Assembly: GCA_018292915.2 (NCBI GenBank)
Contig: JACVVK020000001.1
Coordinates: 2,072,001 to 2,136,000, forward strand
From: Batillaria attramentaria
Lineage: Eukaryota; Mollusca; Gastropoda; Batillariidae
Direction: 5' to 3'
DNA: 64,000 nt
Of the stretch, positions 1 through 15,100 are shown piece after piece (the stretch's first letter is position 1; each line of letters opens with the position of its first letter). Below the pieces are notes generated by a model. It made no database searches. It saw only the letters and a list, made by a program, of their open reading frames with translations, and was not told the DNA's origin. Made by a program: the position numbers and the translations under genes.

Positions 1-1508
1 CATCGGCTCTTCGGGCACTGACTGAGTCAGCCGCCGGCACACAGTGTCAGTTCTCGTGACTAGTTTCATTTAGATACTGATTTTGTCACGTCACTTCAGT
101 GAAGCTGCTGAAGTTTTGCTCGACATACAGTGCAGTGACCCCTCCGGGCGCTCAGTTCAGTTCAGTTCAGTCTCTTTCCCAATCCCCGGCAAAGGCGCCT
201 TGAGTTTTTGCTGTGCCCTGAAAATGGCCAATCATCATCAACACTGATCATCAACTCAGTGACTGAAACTGATGCTGACTTGAACTGAAACTGATGCTAG
301 TAACGGCAAATTCAATAGCAAACTGATTCAAGTCAGTTCAGTTCAGTTTATCACCGGGCCGTGACCGGCTGAGACAATGTCAGTTTCAAGCGCTGAATCA
401 GTACTTGCCGCATTAGAAACCATGTGCCCACATGACTACGTTATCCTAAAAGTGAGTGGGTGTTATGGAATTGTAGCTCAGTCACTCACACAAACATGTT
501 TACAGCCGGCAGTTCGCTGATATAGCGGCTTTTGTGAGACATTTAGTAAAGCGCGGTTGCCTCCCTTTCCGTATTGTCATTCCGCTGGCACGCTACGCAT
601 TCCACGCTGTGCTCTGCGCAACCCGGTTTGCGCATGTGGACTAACCCCTCGAAGCGGCGTCGTTTTCCTCCCACCCGTCCCAGCCAAGTCCTTGCTTTTC
701 CAGCTTCTGGACAGGTAGGTCAGCGATTTATGTCTCCTGCATGCGAATGTACGCGATTGTATGTATACTTTTATCCTTGCGAAGTGGTGAAAAAGGCGGT
801 TTTAGCCCGGAAGCGGCTTGATTTAAAAACTGCCGACGGTGACCATGTTTGGAAAACCCACCACGAGAGTGGATGGTGTCAGATGTGTGTGGCGTATCGA
901 AACACAACAAAAACACGGAAGTGCTCGGACATCGTTCGGACACAGGCCAGAGGGAAGATCGTGAAAATCAGTTAGACCGGTCGTTCTTTGGTTTGCATTA
1001 AAAAGAGAGCAGCGCCGACCGACAGTGCGTAGGTGGGGGTAGACTGACACGCCGGTTTGATACAAAGAAAATAGGAGAAGCAAGCGATAACGGACGGTGA
1101 CAAGCGCTAGGTGTGTCCGTGTCGCCGTGTGCATTGAACCAAAACTAGATTTGCACAAATCAGTATTGTATCTAGAGCTGCACGTTGCCCCTGTGCAGCA
1201 TTTGCAAGTAACTGCCTGCATATAACGCGTTCTTTGTGGCAGGTTATCACAGTATGACAGCTTTGATGATTCACCGGTATAGCCCTACCACCAGTGAATG
1301 TGTGCTTTCTGTAAACGTGAGCAGCCAAGTGGCAAGTTCAGCGGCAGAACCAGTTTCAGTGCTGACCTGCTTTTCATATTTCCTGCAAAAATGGTGTGTG
1401 TTTGTCAGCACATATATGTTTCAAAAGACAGTGGAGTGAGTCAGCGGACCGTTTGTTGTTCAACTAGTCACTTTCAGAATCATTCAGTGGTTCAGTACAT
1501 GTATGAGA

Positions 1509-1539
<31 letters not shown>

Positions 1540-4500
1540 GATTTGGCATGACTGTGTGATATGCAGATCAGTAACTTACTCTTTCGAAGGATGGAAGAAT
1601 ACGGTACCTACTCCATTCTGTTGTCAGTTCATGATCTACTGGTGTGTTCTCAGTGCTCTATAAATTGCTGCTGCATCAGTACTGCATCAGACTACATGTA
1701 CATGTAGGAATAAGGATTGACTGTCAGTTGGACACATGATAAACCATAGTAAGACAATGTTGTGGTTTTGTTCCAGTTGCCATTTTGTAGTTTTACACTG
1801 TCCGTTTATGTTTTAATATAAACAGCTTTGAAATCCTACATGTATCCATTTTTCAGTACCAGAAGATAATTCTTTTTTGAAAGGTTCTGTTGTTTACAGC
1901 ACCGTACATGTATGCACAAATAATTATGTAGCCCTGGTACAACCTTTTCATTTCAAATTAATGACCAACATGTTAACTTTTCAAAGTGCACCTTGGCTAC
2001 TTTTGATGACAAAGCATGTTATGCAATTGTCTGGGCCTGTTGTACTAAGATGTACATAGATCTATACTGGTTATGGGCTCCTGGGCGTACATACTCGTAA
2101 AATTTAATACCACAGGGATAACGAGTGTGAGAAACTTGACTCACTGATGCAGTGGTTACAGCATTTTGTTGGTTTTTTTGGTTTCACTGACACTAGTTTG
2201 AGAGTTTTTCATCCAAACCCAGGCTGCTTTTGGGGAAAAAAAAACAAAACAAAACTGTTTGATTTTATTGTCACTCACATTTTTGTGACACCACTGGTCT
2301 AGACTCAAGCGCTGGATGTACATGTACCACAGAACACCGTGTGGGCAGATTCTCCTAGACTGACTAGAGTCAATGAGAGCTGCCATAATTCATGGAAAAT
2401 GCTGTCAAGTGCCATTAGCTTCATGTGCCCTGGTAACTTGTAGGTCACTCGCTTTCAGGCACTGTATTGTAGATGACAGAGATCATTGAGTGGAAGTGGA
2501 AGGGTCCTGAGGATATAAAATGTCAAAAGGGTGGGGATATACAGACTGCCTGCTGTTATCATTTTCGGCTGTGCACATTGTGCTTGTGTATGCTGTGCTG
2601 CATGGTTGATCTTGCCCAGGAATTTTGCACCGTTGATATTTCCTGGGAGTTTTCACATGCAAACTGTATATATATAATTATATATAATTATATGAAAATC
2701 CAATTTCCGATTCCATTGGAAAATCTGAATCACACACCTGTGCTAGCGGTGAATATGAGTCATACAGCACTATAGTACTGATAGTGGTACCACTGTGGTA
2801 CTGTTCTGCGCACACAGTCCCAGCTAGAGCTTTTCAATTCATGCTGAATAGGAATTCATTGAAAAGCAGTTGCTGACCTGGTTTTACGTGATGAAAAGCT
2901 TCTAGGATACATTGTATGTGAGTTGTGACAGTGAGTGGTGTATGGTTAATAAAGACAGTTCAGTAATATGGACATATATAGAAAATCACACTTTCGTTTG
3001 TCTGACAGAAGCGGAAAGTGAAACAGCCTCTGTTCCAAGTTGCGAGCAGGAAATCATTCTGGCGTATTTGTGCTACTGCTAAGCTGTTTCAGATTTGCCG
3101 ACTTGTATTTGCCACTCACATAAATGGAATCAACAAATACAGTATGACAGATGGCGAAAAGAACCCAGTTGTTGAAGACCGGCTTGAGTGGCAAGGGCAG
3201 TTGGTACGGCAGCGGAAGCCAAGTATTGCTTCAGTCTCATACCCACGACTGTTAGCTGGCTCGTCGTTCTCCGTGATGATGCATGGTTTCCCCCGCCAGC
3301 ACTATTTGAGGAAATCTGTTAAACAATGCTGCAAGTGGTTTTACTGCTGTGTAAGTGAGTTAGGCAGGGAGGTGCTGCTGAGAGAAAGCTAGTTACCTAC
3401 ATGGGGGTGAGAGGTTCGGCAGGGAAGGGTGCACGTACGCAGTCCGGAAAGACGCGCCACTGAACGAAACCTGTCTGGCACAGCAGACCTGTCTTGTTGC
3501 AGGTACACACATTTTGGGCTGTTTTGGGTCATGAAGAAGACTGCTTTAGTGTAGTTACTACCGTTTACAGGTAAACACATGAATTTAACGAACAACTTAT
3601 AAAGCGCACGAGGAAAGAACGTCTCGGAGGTGTTCTGAGACGCGACTGGCACGTGTGAATTCCGATCCAGGTGTTGACAGGTAGCACTGTGTAGCACGGC
3701 TGAGACTTCATCTCTGAATGTTTGGCCGTCTGGCTGTCAGGTGTACCTGGCTGCCATCCCTTTACCAGTTTTAGAGTATACATACATGTAATAGCTTGCA
3801 GTGTTGCCCGCATGCGCTGTTGATTCTCGGTGTTTGTGCCTTGAGTCTTGTTTAAACTCCAGCTGGTTCTTTTAAGTTTCTTGAACCACCACCACCCTCT
3901 CCCAACCTGGGGCAGAAATGTGATGAATGTAAATTTTGTAGTACACGTTTTTCAGCCTTGTTATGGTGCAGGTGTGAGCCGGTTTTCCGCTCGAAATGGC
4001 CCAGAACCGTGCAGAAAGGACTACGTAGTACCAGCATGTTACAAAATAATGACTCAAAAAGTGGTGGGTTTTTTTTTTTGTCTGTTCTTTTTCAAGTGTT
4101 GGGGGGGGGGGGGGGGGGGGGGGGGGCTGAGATACAACTGAGGTGAAGAAAGGGCGTGTGTTTATGGGACCGCTACTTAACTTCTGACCTACAAACAGTG
4201 ACTAGATCTTGTGTAAAATAGTACCGTCCCCTCAGGCCGAAACACTGACTGACCGATCATTGAGATTTTGCACACACAGCACCACAGTGTTGCATGTAGA
4301 CCGCCTATCAGCATTCACGTCATAGAGCATACTTGTACATGTATGCCCTCTGTTCACGCGCACCGGTTCCGGCATCCGGCGAAGGTGTACGGGCGTAGTT
4401 GCAACACAACAACATGCATCAGTGCCTGAATGTGTAATCGTTGCACGCCGGACACAGCACACTGCATCATTCTTGGAGCTAACCTGTCGCGTCAGCGTAA

Positions 4501-7500
4501 GCACCAGTTGGAAGCCATGAGGTGCATGCTTGGAAAGTTGGATTCCAGAGTCAGTTCTAGAATTTCTCGACTGATAGCCGGGTCGGGTCCGCTCAGCTCC
4601 ACACCAGTCAGTAGGTAGGTGCGGGTCGGCTGGGGGTTAATCGGGTTCTGCAGTCCCAGACAAATTGATATTGGAATAGAGTAGAAGCACGGTCGTTCTG
4701 GTTAATGTATATTATATATCAGCTGGAGTCTTCTTTTTTTTTTTAGGTGAGGAAGAGAGTGTATGACGACTATGAGCTGCTGGGTTTGTTTTCACACAGC
4801 AGTATCATGTTTTAATTTCCCGGCTTGGCGGGAAATCACGTTTCCATGGGATCAGATTCAGTTCGTGTGATTGAAAGGCAAATTTGTCATATGGGGGGGG
4901 GGGGGGGGGACGAAAAGGTTGGACACACCGGTCTGACCTTTTACTCTTTTCTTTGTTCTTGCAAGATTGTGTATTATGTGTGTGTTTGTTTAGCATAGGG
5001 CTGAAAGAAGTGACGGCCACAAACACATCTTGCTGATCATACAGCCGGGTTTAGTCCGTCCATACATACTTAGCAGGAAATGCAGTCTAGCGGTTGCCAG
5101 GGTTCCCTTGAACGACTGGGTAAGACAGTAAAATTAAGTGTGTAAACTAAAACCGAGGAGATAGAGCGCAGGCGCGGTACTGCAGAGCTTATCAGGAAGG
5201 GCTCTTGACTTGATGTGACTGTAAACTACGTTACAAGTGGGTGTGTTTGTTGAATACCTGTGCATGGTAAGATCGGGTTTGTCAGTGTCATCGTCGTAGA
5301 ATAGTCTGGCCTGCGCGGGTTGGCCTAAATGCCCAACCTGACGTGCATAACAAAGAGAAAGATGTGTAGTTGGTCGTGCGAATCCGGCCGGCTTCGCAGA
5401 CTTAGTTTAAATGAAACGTACATCAAGTGTAAAAATACGCTGAGCCTCCTGGATGATTCAGTTGTCAGCGAGACGAGATAAAAGGAATAGGGTTCCACCT
5501 GGATGGCAACGCGTGGTGCCTTTCCCCGTATTCACCTTTCTTGCTGAAAAGGAAAACATTATAAACAGCTAGCGTGCCAGGTAAATTTACGCATAGCCTG
5601 ATGGAATCAGTTCACAGGCAGGCTGCGTCGACCCTGGTCATCTAGAGAGACGGAAGGTCGGTGCCGCATGATAACCTGCTACTACTGATTTTCTCACATA
5701 CGTGGTGTTTGAAACGCATAGCACAGTACAAACCGGTATTTATAAACAAGTAGCTGTGAGATGCGTTAGGCTGATTGATAGGGTGATTGTGACCGGCAGT
5801 TTTCCCGGCCATGGTCCAATTATGATCTCGCGTGAAGACCAGCAGTAGTTGCGTTGAGCCAGTGTATGGGAGATCCCAGAAGGGCGTAGGGGAGAATTAA
5901 TGGATTGCCTCTGCTGTATCTTGTAATGAAATTGCATGCCTTCCTCTATCTCTCAGACGCACCGACACACACACACACACACACACAGCAAGTACATTTT
6001 GCTATCTCAGCCTTCCTGATCCCAAGGACAGACGGCTGAGCGGCAGGCCCAGTCAAAGCCTGAGCGTGAAAAATACTGTATTTGCAGCAGCTGTCTTGGT
6101 GAATCAGGAGACTGAGATCTTCAGTGCTGTCTACCTAGCTATTATGCCAAGATCAGTCGGCTAGTTGAGACCCTTTTGGCGCATATGTTTCTAGTCAGTA
6201 TTTAGTCAAAGCTACATGTATCTGTTTGCTGCAATGACAGAGGTACTCGCGCACAGCCGGCAGCGGGACTGCCCAGTTTAAACCAGAAAGGGGAGAAATG
6301 CACTAAGGCGTAGATGTAGGCACTATTTGCAGCAGTCGTACGCGTCAGTTATGAGTCAGACAACCGACCTAGAATATACGTGATCAATATCGAGTTATGG
6401 AGCACAGATGTTACCGCAGTTTTGTTTTGTGATGCGGGTTGGGGCTATTGCTCCTTGCCCGGCAAGGGGTTTCAGCGTGACCGTGGCTTTACTGGTGTTG
6501 CATGATCAGTAATATAACGCCGGTAAACTGAGCAGCAAAATTTGTGTCAGGCCGGCGTTCGAGTTGTGTAGTCTTGATCAGATTTGCAGACTGTCTTGTG
6601 CCATTAAAATCGGATTGACCCCTGAGTCGGAAATCATTATTCATGGTGGATTGTTGCTTGCAGCGTTGACGGCTGATGCGTGGAAGACGCTGACGCTGCA
6701 GTTTAACCAGTGTCGGCAAATCCTCTGCAGGGGTTCAGGCACTCAGCTGGCTGTAGAGCTCTGGAAATACGCCACATTCGGTGGCTCCTAAATCAATATT
6801 GTCTACGGGCATTGTGTCATGAAGACTTAGGAGGACTGTTTTTAATGGCCGTGACATGTAGGTTAGTTACTGGTAGAGGCTTCTCAGTTTAGTGTATCAG
6901 CATATGGGCATTGTATAATTTCAGTGTGCGGAAGACTTAAAAAGGCTTGGCTTTTTTTCTCTCTCTCTTACTGAAATGATGCATATGAGGTGGAGAACGA
7001 CGTGAAACTCCCAAACACCCACCCACACACGGTAACCCCTTAAATGATGTGAAATGCAACTTAGTTAATAATTGCAGAGCCTTCTTAGTCATATTGGTGA
7101 TGATATGACTGAAAAGCAAGTTTATGTGAACACTGTAAACAATATATTGTAACTGAACATTTTCTTACAGTTACACTTTTAAAATTTTGCTTGATGACTT
7201 AGTGAAGGGGGTGGGGATCAGTCTTCCCTCTCCTCTTGTCTACTTAGTTATCGGTATTTTTAACTTACTTAGTGCCGAGGACATTGCCAAAAGCAGTTCT
7301 GGAACACGTCAGTCCGGGCATCGATCAGAGGAAGATCAGAACTGCCTCGCTAGCCCGTGGATTAAAGTGGTCTGGTGGCACGGTGATGAATTGGACCCTG
7401 TTCCACTGGGGTCTGGTGCCATAAATGGCTATTTTCGTCCCACATTCTCTTTGGCTTCCCCTTGCCGGCACCGTTTCCAGCCTCTTCATCGCCAGTGTAA

Positions 7501-8958
7501 TTGGATTGCTGCTGTCACGGCGAATCTGGGCTCACGCCTTATTTGTAACGTTAATGGGACAAAATGATGAAAGGCAAACTGACTTCGGATGAGTTTCCGC
7601 AGGACGATCAGGACAAAGGCCACACGACCGGTCTTTCGGTACCTTGATGTTGCTTCTCACATCCCCTCCCCAGCCCCAACCTCTCCCCCTCTCAGTTGTG
7701 GTTAGTGCCTCAGCAAACTCACAAGGTATTAACATGTCTCGCCGAAATGGCCACTGTGGTATAATTTTGGCGAAAGACTGAGTACCCGACGACGTAGCCA
7801 AGAAACAATAGTCCCTGGAGCAACATCGCCATTATTCCGCAAAACCGGTAACAATGGAATCGTCAGTACGGTCACGCCTCATACGAGATTTTCATTTTTA
7901 AAAAAAAAGCGTGAATGATCATTTCAGCTGCATCGGCGGCGTACACGTGTCGCACTGAGTAATACATGTACAAGTACAGAGTCGCCATGCCGCAGCAGCA
8001 GACAGTTGTGCGAATCGCATTGAATCATTCGACCGTGATGCGGTATGGTTGTCGGCAAATTGGCTTCCATGGCAGTCAGCGTGCAATAAACGGTTTGATG
8101 GGCGGATGTCGGCCTTATGAGGTCAGGTGGGGTGAGGCTGCTGGGTGGCGATTGACCTCAATTCCGCTTATATACGGTAAAATTGAAGCCGATCGGGTTT
8201 TTTTTTTCCATCAGTAGCTACTCCTTTGTGTTATTTGTCCAAAGACTCTGTATATCCGCTGTTGCGTTGCGGATTTCAAGTATTTGATGTGTCTTTTATG
8301 GCCTTATTTGACAGTCGGTTGTTTTTTTAGCACTTAGTTATCTACACTGACACGCTATCCATATCATTTGAGGTCTAGGGTGGGGTTTGATTTGAGATCC
8401 GGTTCGTGATCGTGTTCATCTCGTCTTCTTGTTAGATTTGTTCCGGTTGTCATTTTCAACCCAGATCGGCTGAGGTTCGTGGGTTAGACTGACTGGGCAC
8501 GATGCTAGGCCAAGTTAGGGTTAGGAACTGCGTATATGTACTGGGCAGACTGTGTAACGCATTGCATACTGAATCTTTATGCACAGCTTTGAATGTGGTG
8601 CAAGCCGCTCTATCAGCTTGGATAGCGCCCACGATGGGTGTTTACTGACTTAATTCCAAGCATGTAATGTGTCTCATTATAAATAACTACACTGCCTGGC
8701 AAAGAAAGAAAATAAAGCTGGCGATGGGTGTTTCAGGTGGCGATTGATACGCAGGTGTTGCACGAAGCTTTTATTTATTGTTTTGGTTGCCCATTGCACA
8801 GCAGGATGAAGTTGAACTGTGTGAGTCATCGCTTCCAAAAAGCCATTGCTTTTCCTAGAGGTAGAGTTAGGCTGTTTTAGAATTATACAGTTTAGTAAGC
8901 TGTCTGTGAAAGTTGAAAAAGTGTAATTGGTGCGCACACGTGCACATGCACAGCCACC

Positions 8959-9010
<52 letters not shown>

Positions 9011-9118
9011 CTGGGTGTACAAGTGTGTGTGTGTGTGTATATTCAGGCAGCTTTTATGATTCGTTTGCAAAAACTTTACCTATGTTTTACACTTTTCTGG
9101 CTTCTGTGTGTTTTGCAG
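1..9118. other. Upstream/5' region of gene 1, no recognised coding sequence
   Basis: No convincing protein gene is visible here. Open frames are short, lack family motifs and are not joined by consistent splice phases. The first ~400 bases are rich in CAGT/ACTG words. Simple repeats include (TG)n at about 1509-1537, a run of 26 G at 4101-4126, (CA)n at about 5966-5987 and (CA)n at 8961-9007. A good splice donor context ends at 714 (CTGGACAG followed by GTAGGT), and an acceptor/donor pair brackets 3009-3350. Either could be a non-coding 5' exon of gene 1, but nothing in the sequence proves it. The promoter cannot be placed. Confidence 0.6.
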
Positions 9119-9148
9119 CCGTGACAGAAGCGTAACCAAACCCTCGTG
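9119..9148 (+). other. 5' UTR part of the first coding exon of gene 1
   Basis: The sequence before 9119 is a pyrimidine/T-rich stretch ending TTTTGCAG, a good splice acceptor. The following 30 bases carry an in-frame TGA (9122-9124) before the ATG at 9149, so at least one non-coding exon must lie further upstream, outside any position I can assign. Confidence 0.65.
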
Positions 9149-12100
9149 ATGCAGATCAAGGCACCTTCTGACTTTCGGCCGGAGGACGCCAAGGCCCGGC
9201 AAGTCAACGCCCCTCCCGTCCACTCCCGCTATCGCAAGTTTGACCTCTACCGCAGTGTCCAGCAGTTCTTCCACATTGACAACCATGCCATTCAGGTAGG
9301 TTCTGTTCACACGCACGCGCGCACGCACGCACACACACACACACGGACGGACAGATCAGCAGTCAAAATTCTTTTTGTTTTGAAAGACGACCTTCACACA
9401 GCTGGTTTAGGATTTGAATGAAGTTTAGGTTTACCATGTTCTTCCATAGGCTCATAATTTTTTATTTTTTTAAAAAACTTTTATTAAAAGAAATGTGCTC
9501 CCCATGAGAATAAGTCAAATCAGAGGAATAAATAAGGTTTTTGCAGCTTTGCACCCATTGACTGGTTGAGTGTTTGCTGTATGTATGTTCATGGGCTTGT
9601 TACAGGTTGCACAGACAGACCATGACAACTTCACGGACCTCATCTGGCATTTGGTCTACAGCCTTAACCTTCAGTCCGACCTAGACAAAGCCAGGTGAGC
9701 TGGAAATTTTAAGTCTTTGCAATACAAACACTCACCAGTAATCAGTGGAGTCAGTTCACTGTTCTGCTGTGGTGTGGTAATGTTCATGGCTTTCCATATG
9801 GATGAGCTGGTACACATTAACATTAGCATGTGTTAAAATGCAAACTCGGTTGGAGCAGTCCTGTTTTGTGCAGATTGTTAACTAACCTGTGTAGGTGGTT
9901 GTACATACATATGTATGTTAGGTTTTCACTTCCTTATCTACGGTCTGCTAGTTGAGTGCACATGCTTCTAGGATGTACAGTGTGTTTTGCATGTAGACTT
10001 GAGAAAACAGAAAAAATGGTACTTTCAGTATATGCACATGTACCATGCTGGAGACTTTTGTCGTATTTTTGACTCGGACACTCTGGAGGAGCAGTTGATA
10101 AAAAAAAAATTCTCTTGCTTTGTGCACACATTTGTATCTGCTTCCTGTCCTAACCTGGGCTTGTTGCCTGATTTCAATTTCAGAGTGTTTCATTCATTAC
10201 ACTATGTAAAAATCAAACAGACATCAACCACTACATGCAGCTCTAACACAGACAGAATTATACAGATATCAGTAACAATACCTCAAAATTGTTACCTATT
10301 AGAAAATGATCTGTTTTGAGGGCGTTTGATTGGTCACAGTATTGCATCGCAGGATTATGTTAAGTGTTTCGTACTATGAAAACGGATTTGAGTGGATCTG
10401 GAATTGATGCATTTGCAGGGTGATCTTCCGCTGGATGACGTCCAAGAACATGTACACCATCACGTTCAGGGATGGCGCCAAGCCGCAAAGTCCTGAGGAA
10501 GTGCTGCTGTCCTTCAAGAACAAGCAGGGCACATACGCCCGCATTTATGAGACCATGTGCAGGTAAATATTGGTGTGGTCCAGTGGTTATCTGGAAAAAG
10601 GACCTAAGCACCTATCAAATCGAGGGCATGTAAGCCTTTTTCCCAGATAGCAGCAGTACTGTGTCAAGAGAGTGGTTTTGCTGTTTAAATTAAATTACAC
10701 TGTACAGACTTATCAGACTGTTATGTTGACCTTGTACCATGTGGGCCAAACAAATTTTGTGTTTAGGGTAAGTGTTGCTTACATGTTTACTGTAACATCA
10801 CCTTCAGTGAGTTGCCAAAGAAGCCTGACAGCAGACATGTTGGAAAGGGAGGTAATATGTAAACTGTACAGCTATAGGCGAAGGTCGTGTACAATGAGTT
10901 AATGTGTTAATATCAGCATTTTACACACGAACCAGGACACACTCAGCACTGTGCCGTTTGTGCCATTTCAGGTTTGCTGGCGTGACGGCAACAGTCCTCA
11001 CCGGTTTTGCCAAAGGCCTGGACTACAGGCCTGGTGACAAGTTCAAAGGCAATGAGTACAACCACAGCTGGAATGCTGTGCTTATCGACTCCTACTGGTA
11101 CCTGGTGGACTCCCACTGGGCGACCCGCTACCTTGTGTCTGAGAAGAACATGCCAGAGAACTTGGTTAGAGTTTGTTTATTCACACAGCATGCAAGAAAA
11201 ATAAAAAGTCGTGCCAGACCTACTGGTCAGCTACAGAGATACTTGTTGCTTATATTTATACATGTATGCAATGTTTTTTTGTGTGGCCCCCGCCCCCACC
11301 CCCCCCCCCCCCCCCCCCCCCCCCTTTTTTTTTTTTTTTTGAAGCTAATATCACGCACACCATTTTTGGTTTACCTTGAAGTTTGAAAGAGGCTTGCATA
11401 GCTCAGAATCGGATCTGTACTACAGGCGAACATTTGGTTCCTCTGTCAAATTGGAAAAGATCTTAAGTGCTTGTTGAATTGACGTTGCTTAGGCAAGCTG
11501 CATACATGTGCATGTTTGCTGCCATATACAGCAGTGGAAAAAAGAACATGTTTGGGGGGGGGGGGGGGTCTAACATGTAACAAGCAAGTAGTTGAGCTGT
11601 TATGCTGATGAAGTGATTAATATAGCAAGACTTAACTATATTGCCCTGATTATTTTGGTACAGGTGTATGAGTATGATGACTTCTACTTCCTGACGGATC
11701 CGGAGCAGCTGATCTACTCCCACTGGGCTCACCGCAAGGAGTGGCAGCTCCTTGTGCGCCCCATTGACCTGCAGGACTTCGAGAACCTTCCTCTGGTCAA
11801 GTCTTACTTCTTCAAGTGTGGCATGTTCTTTGTTTCCCATCACAATGGTGTGGTCGACACCAAGAAAGGTACGCCAAAACAACAACTGTAAATCCAACAC
11901 CCCCCCCCCCCCCCCAAACAAACAAAAAACAAAAAAAAACAACAACAAAAACAAAAACAAAAGACAAGTGTAGTCATCTGATTATCAATCTGAATCATGA
12001 ACTTATGATGCTGGTCATTTTCTCTTGTAAAGTTGTATTCATTCTCAGTGACATTCTTTGTGGCTGTAGTATATATGTTCGGTTTCAGGCAGGGTGGAAG

Positions 12101-15100
12101 AAAGAGAAGAGAGGAGTGCCCCACTTTCTTTACTTTGTTTGTTAAAATCTTAATTATTTGTATTGAACTTGCAATCTATTTTACACCACTGTTTTTGTTT
12201 TGTTTTGTTTTTTGTTTTTTTACCTAAAGCACAGGTCAGTTTAAGACCATGCATTTCTATTTTTCCTTTCGTTGTTTTAAAGGTCGCATTGCATTGACAC
12301 TGGGTTACTGCAAGCCAACCAACTTCACTTACAAAATCACATTCGCTGACACTGGAGAAGAGACTTACCAGGGCAACAAGCTGAAAAACTATGCCCTGCA
12401 GCACCATGGCCAGAACCAGACCGGCACCTTTGTTTTCCGTGCTCCCCGCCCGGGCCAGTACTACTTCACCATCTTCGCTCAACTTCTGACTGGGGAACTC
12501 GGCGTGAAGAACATCTTTACTGCTTCCTGTGAATACAAGGTTAGTGTGTTTAAAAAGAAAATTGTTTTTTTTTTTTTTTTTTTTTAAAGAAAGGCAAAGG
12601 GAAAGGTTTTCAGCTTCACAATACCCATACATTGCATGATTGAACTAGTTTACAGATTTTGTCCTCCACAAACATGGTCTAACACAATAGTCTGGGTTTG
12701 TTCAGGTTGTTGCGGATGCAGCATCATCTGATGCAGCTCCTCTGCCTGCTTGTTCTGATTCCTCATGGGGTCCTGGTGTGGCAGTGGATCAGCTTGGTCT
12801 TGTGGCCAACCCTCCTGACGGCATCATCACCACAGACTCTGGTACAGTCAACCTTGAGTTCAAGAAGACGAAGCCAGCGTATGTTCTGTGCAAGCTGCGT
12901 CGCAACGGCATGCAGGATGACGAGCTTGAGAAATGCATCACGGAGAAGGACCTTGGTGACTCTGTGCAGGTAACTTATTTGCTTACTTCAATCAAGGTAC
13001 TGACTTTTAGTTCTGTAGCACTGGTATTTAGCCTGGTCTTCGGCTGGCAATTGGGTTAGGACAATTAGCAAACAATAGTTGTTATGTGTGTTGATTATAG
13101 TGGGGGTTTTTTGTTTTTGTTTTCTTTAAGACATGAAGCATAACAGCATGTAAAAAATAACAACAAAAGAATAAAAGCAACTGAAAACAAAAAAAAATTA
13201 TGTACATGTATAAAAGTTTGCAGATTTGTCAATACATGTAATAGGACATAATTATGTGTGAACAAGAAAAAAAAGCTTACGATAGTGGGGGCTACAAACA
13301 AAAGTTTGCAAATTTTGCAGTAATGGTCCATGTATAAATGTGTTCGCAGGTGACGGCCACGCTGCCCAAGAAAGGAGAGTATGGCATTGAGGTGTATGGA
13401 AATGATCCGGGCAAGGATGGAGACACCTACACTCACATCTGCCAGTACTACGTGCACTTCGCACCCCCCAAAGAACAGGAGCAGGCATTCTACCAGGAGT
13501 CCCCTGAGCGTCGCGCAGCCATTGGTGGCCAAGGCGGGACTGCACAGGCTCCTGGTCGCTACCAGGGCGGATCAGCTGGGGTGGGTCTATTGGTACTTGC
13601 AAGAGCATTCTGTGTAAATATTAAATACTTTATTGAAAAATACAGTGCTAAAAATGGAAGGCATAGTAATATTTTTATGATCAGATAAACGTCATACTGA
13701 AAAATTTTGCACTGAAAGTTAGTGTGGCCATTCTTGGAAATGCTAATTTACAAGTTACAGTCAAACCTGTGTAAGGCGGTCACCCAAGGGACTGGACCAA
13801 ACTGACCGCCTTAGACAGGTGGCCGGGTTGTCCAGGAAGGCATGTCAACAGCTAGCATGTCACCCAATGAATACTCTAGCGGTGCACGTGTTACGAGCAG
13901 ACAACAGGGCTCACCTAAAGCTCTCTATACACTTGAAAATACGTGTTTGGGGTCCTTTTTATTTTTTTTATTGCACACCGTTTGATTTCAAACAAACAGA
14001 TCAGCAGGTGATCGACTGACGATGCAACAAAGCAACAACAAGCTTCCTGCTGACAGCGGATTCACGCACATTAACACGTCGTCGTCTCAATCAAAAGCAA
14101 TAGAAATGACAAACAGGGTGACAACACCTTCACCTATTCGTACACCTTGCAAGTTGATTGGTTTACAAACACAAAGCTGACCGCTTCCTGTAGACCTTGT
14201 ACTGATTGCAAAGCAATCAAAAGGACGCGCTAACAGCCACCCCCTCGCCCCCACCAATCCCCCGGCTATTCACTCGGAGGGGGAGGCGCGTGTCAGTGAG
14301 CCACGGCGCGGCTAATCCTTGCTTGTCAAGCAGTTAGGCAGTCTGTCTTGTCAGTTGAGAACACAGTAGGGGCCCGAAGGCGGTCACTACACAACAAAGT
14401 GACTGCCTTGTACAGTGTGAAAGGTCGTTTGGGACTACCAAAATAGGTGGCACGACCGCGTTAGACAGTGACCTGGTTATACAGTGCATATATAGAGGGA
14501 AAACGCTCGGGGATCCTCTGGGGTGACCGAGTTAGACAGTGGCATGGCTTATACAGGTGACCGCCATGGCAGGTTCGACTGTACCTCCACCAGCTTGATG
14601 ACAAAGTTTTTAAAAATGGAATGTGTTTTTTGGGGGAGAGAGGGGGGGGGAAGGGGCATTACTGCACTCAGACATTCTCAAATCTTGGAGCATTTCGACT
14701 TGGTTCTGTAGGAATTTCTGAAAAATGACCTCAGGTGGAATAGACAACACCCAAAAACAACAACAACGGCAACAAAAGACCAAAAAAACAACAACAAAGG
14801 GACCTTATGTGTTAGGTGAGAGTTCTGATCCTTTCACAACACCACAACACATGAATCTGACCTGGTGATATGCTTTGCTTTGCTGTCGGCAGTTGGACAA
14901 TGCTTCACAAAACTACAATGATGACCTGCCCCCTCCACCCCCTGAGCTCCTGCAGCAGCAGTACCTGTATGGCACGGTTCCCGACAGTCGCCAGCAGGCT
15001 GTCCTCACCAACACTGCCCCCACCCGCGGCCAGGGCTACATGACCTATGCCCCTGGGGCTGGCCAGATGGACATGGGAACTCCACAGCAGGTTTGTTGAA

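Noticed and set aside
574..975. Open frame of 133 codons near the left end
   Set aside because: Overlapped by equally long frames on the other strand, no recognisable domain, and a better splice donor context at 714 lies inside it.
3009..3350. Open frame of 124 codons bracketed by an acceptor and a donor
   Set aside because: No family similarity, no connection in phase to gene 1, whose ATG exon has an in-frame stop upstream. It could at most be a non-coding exon.
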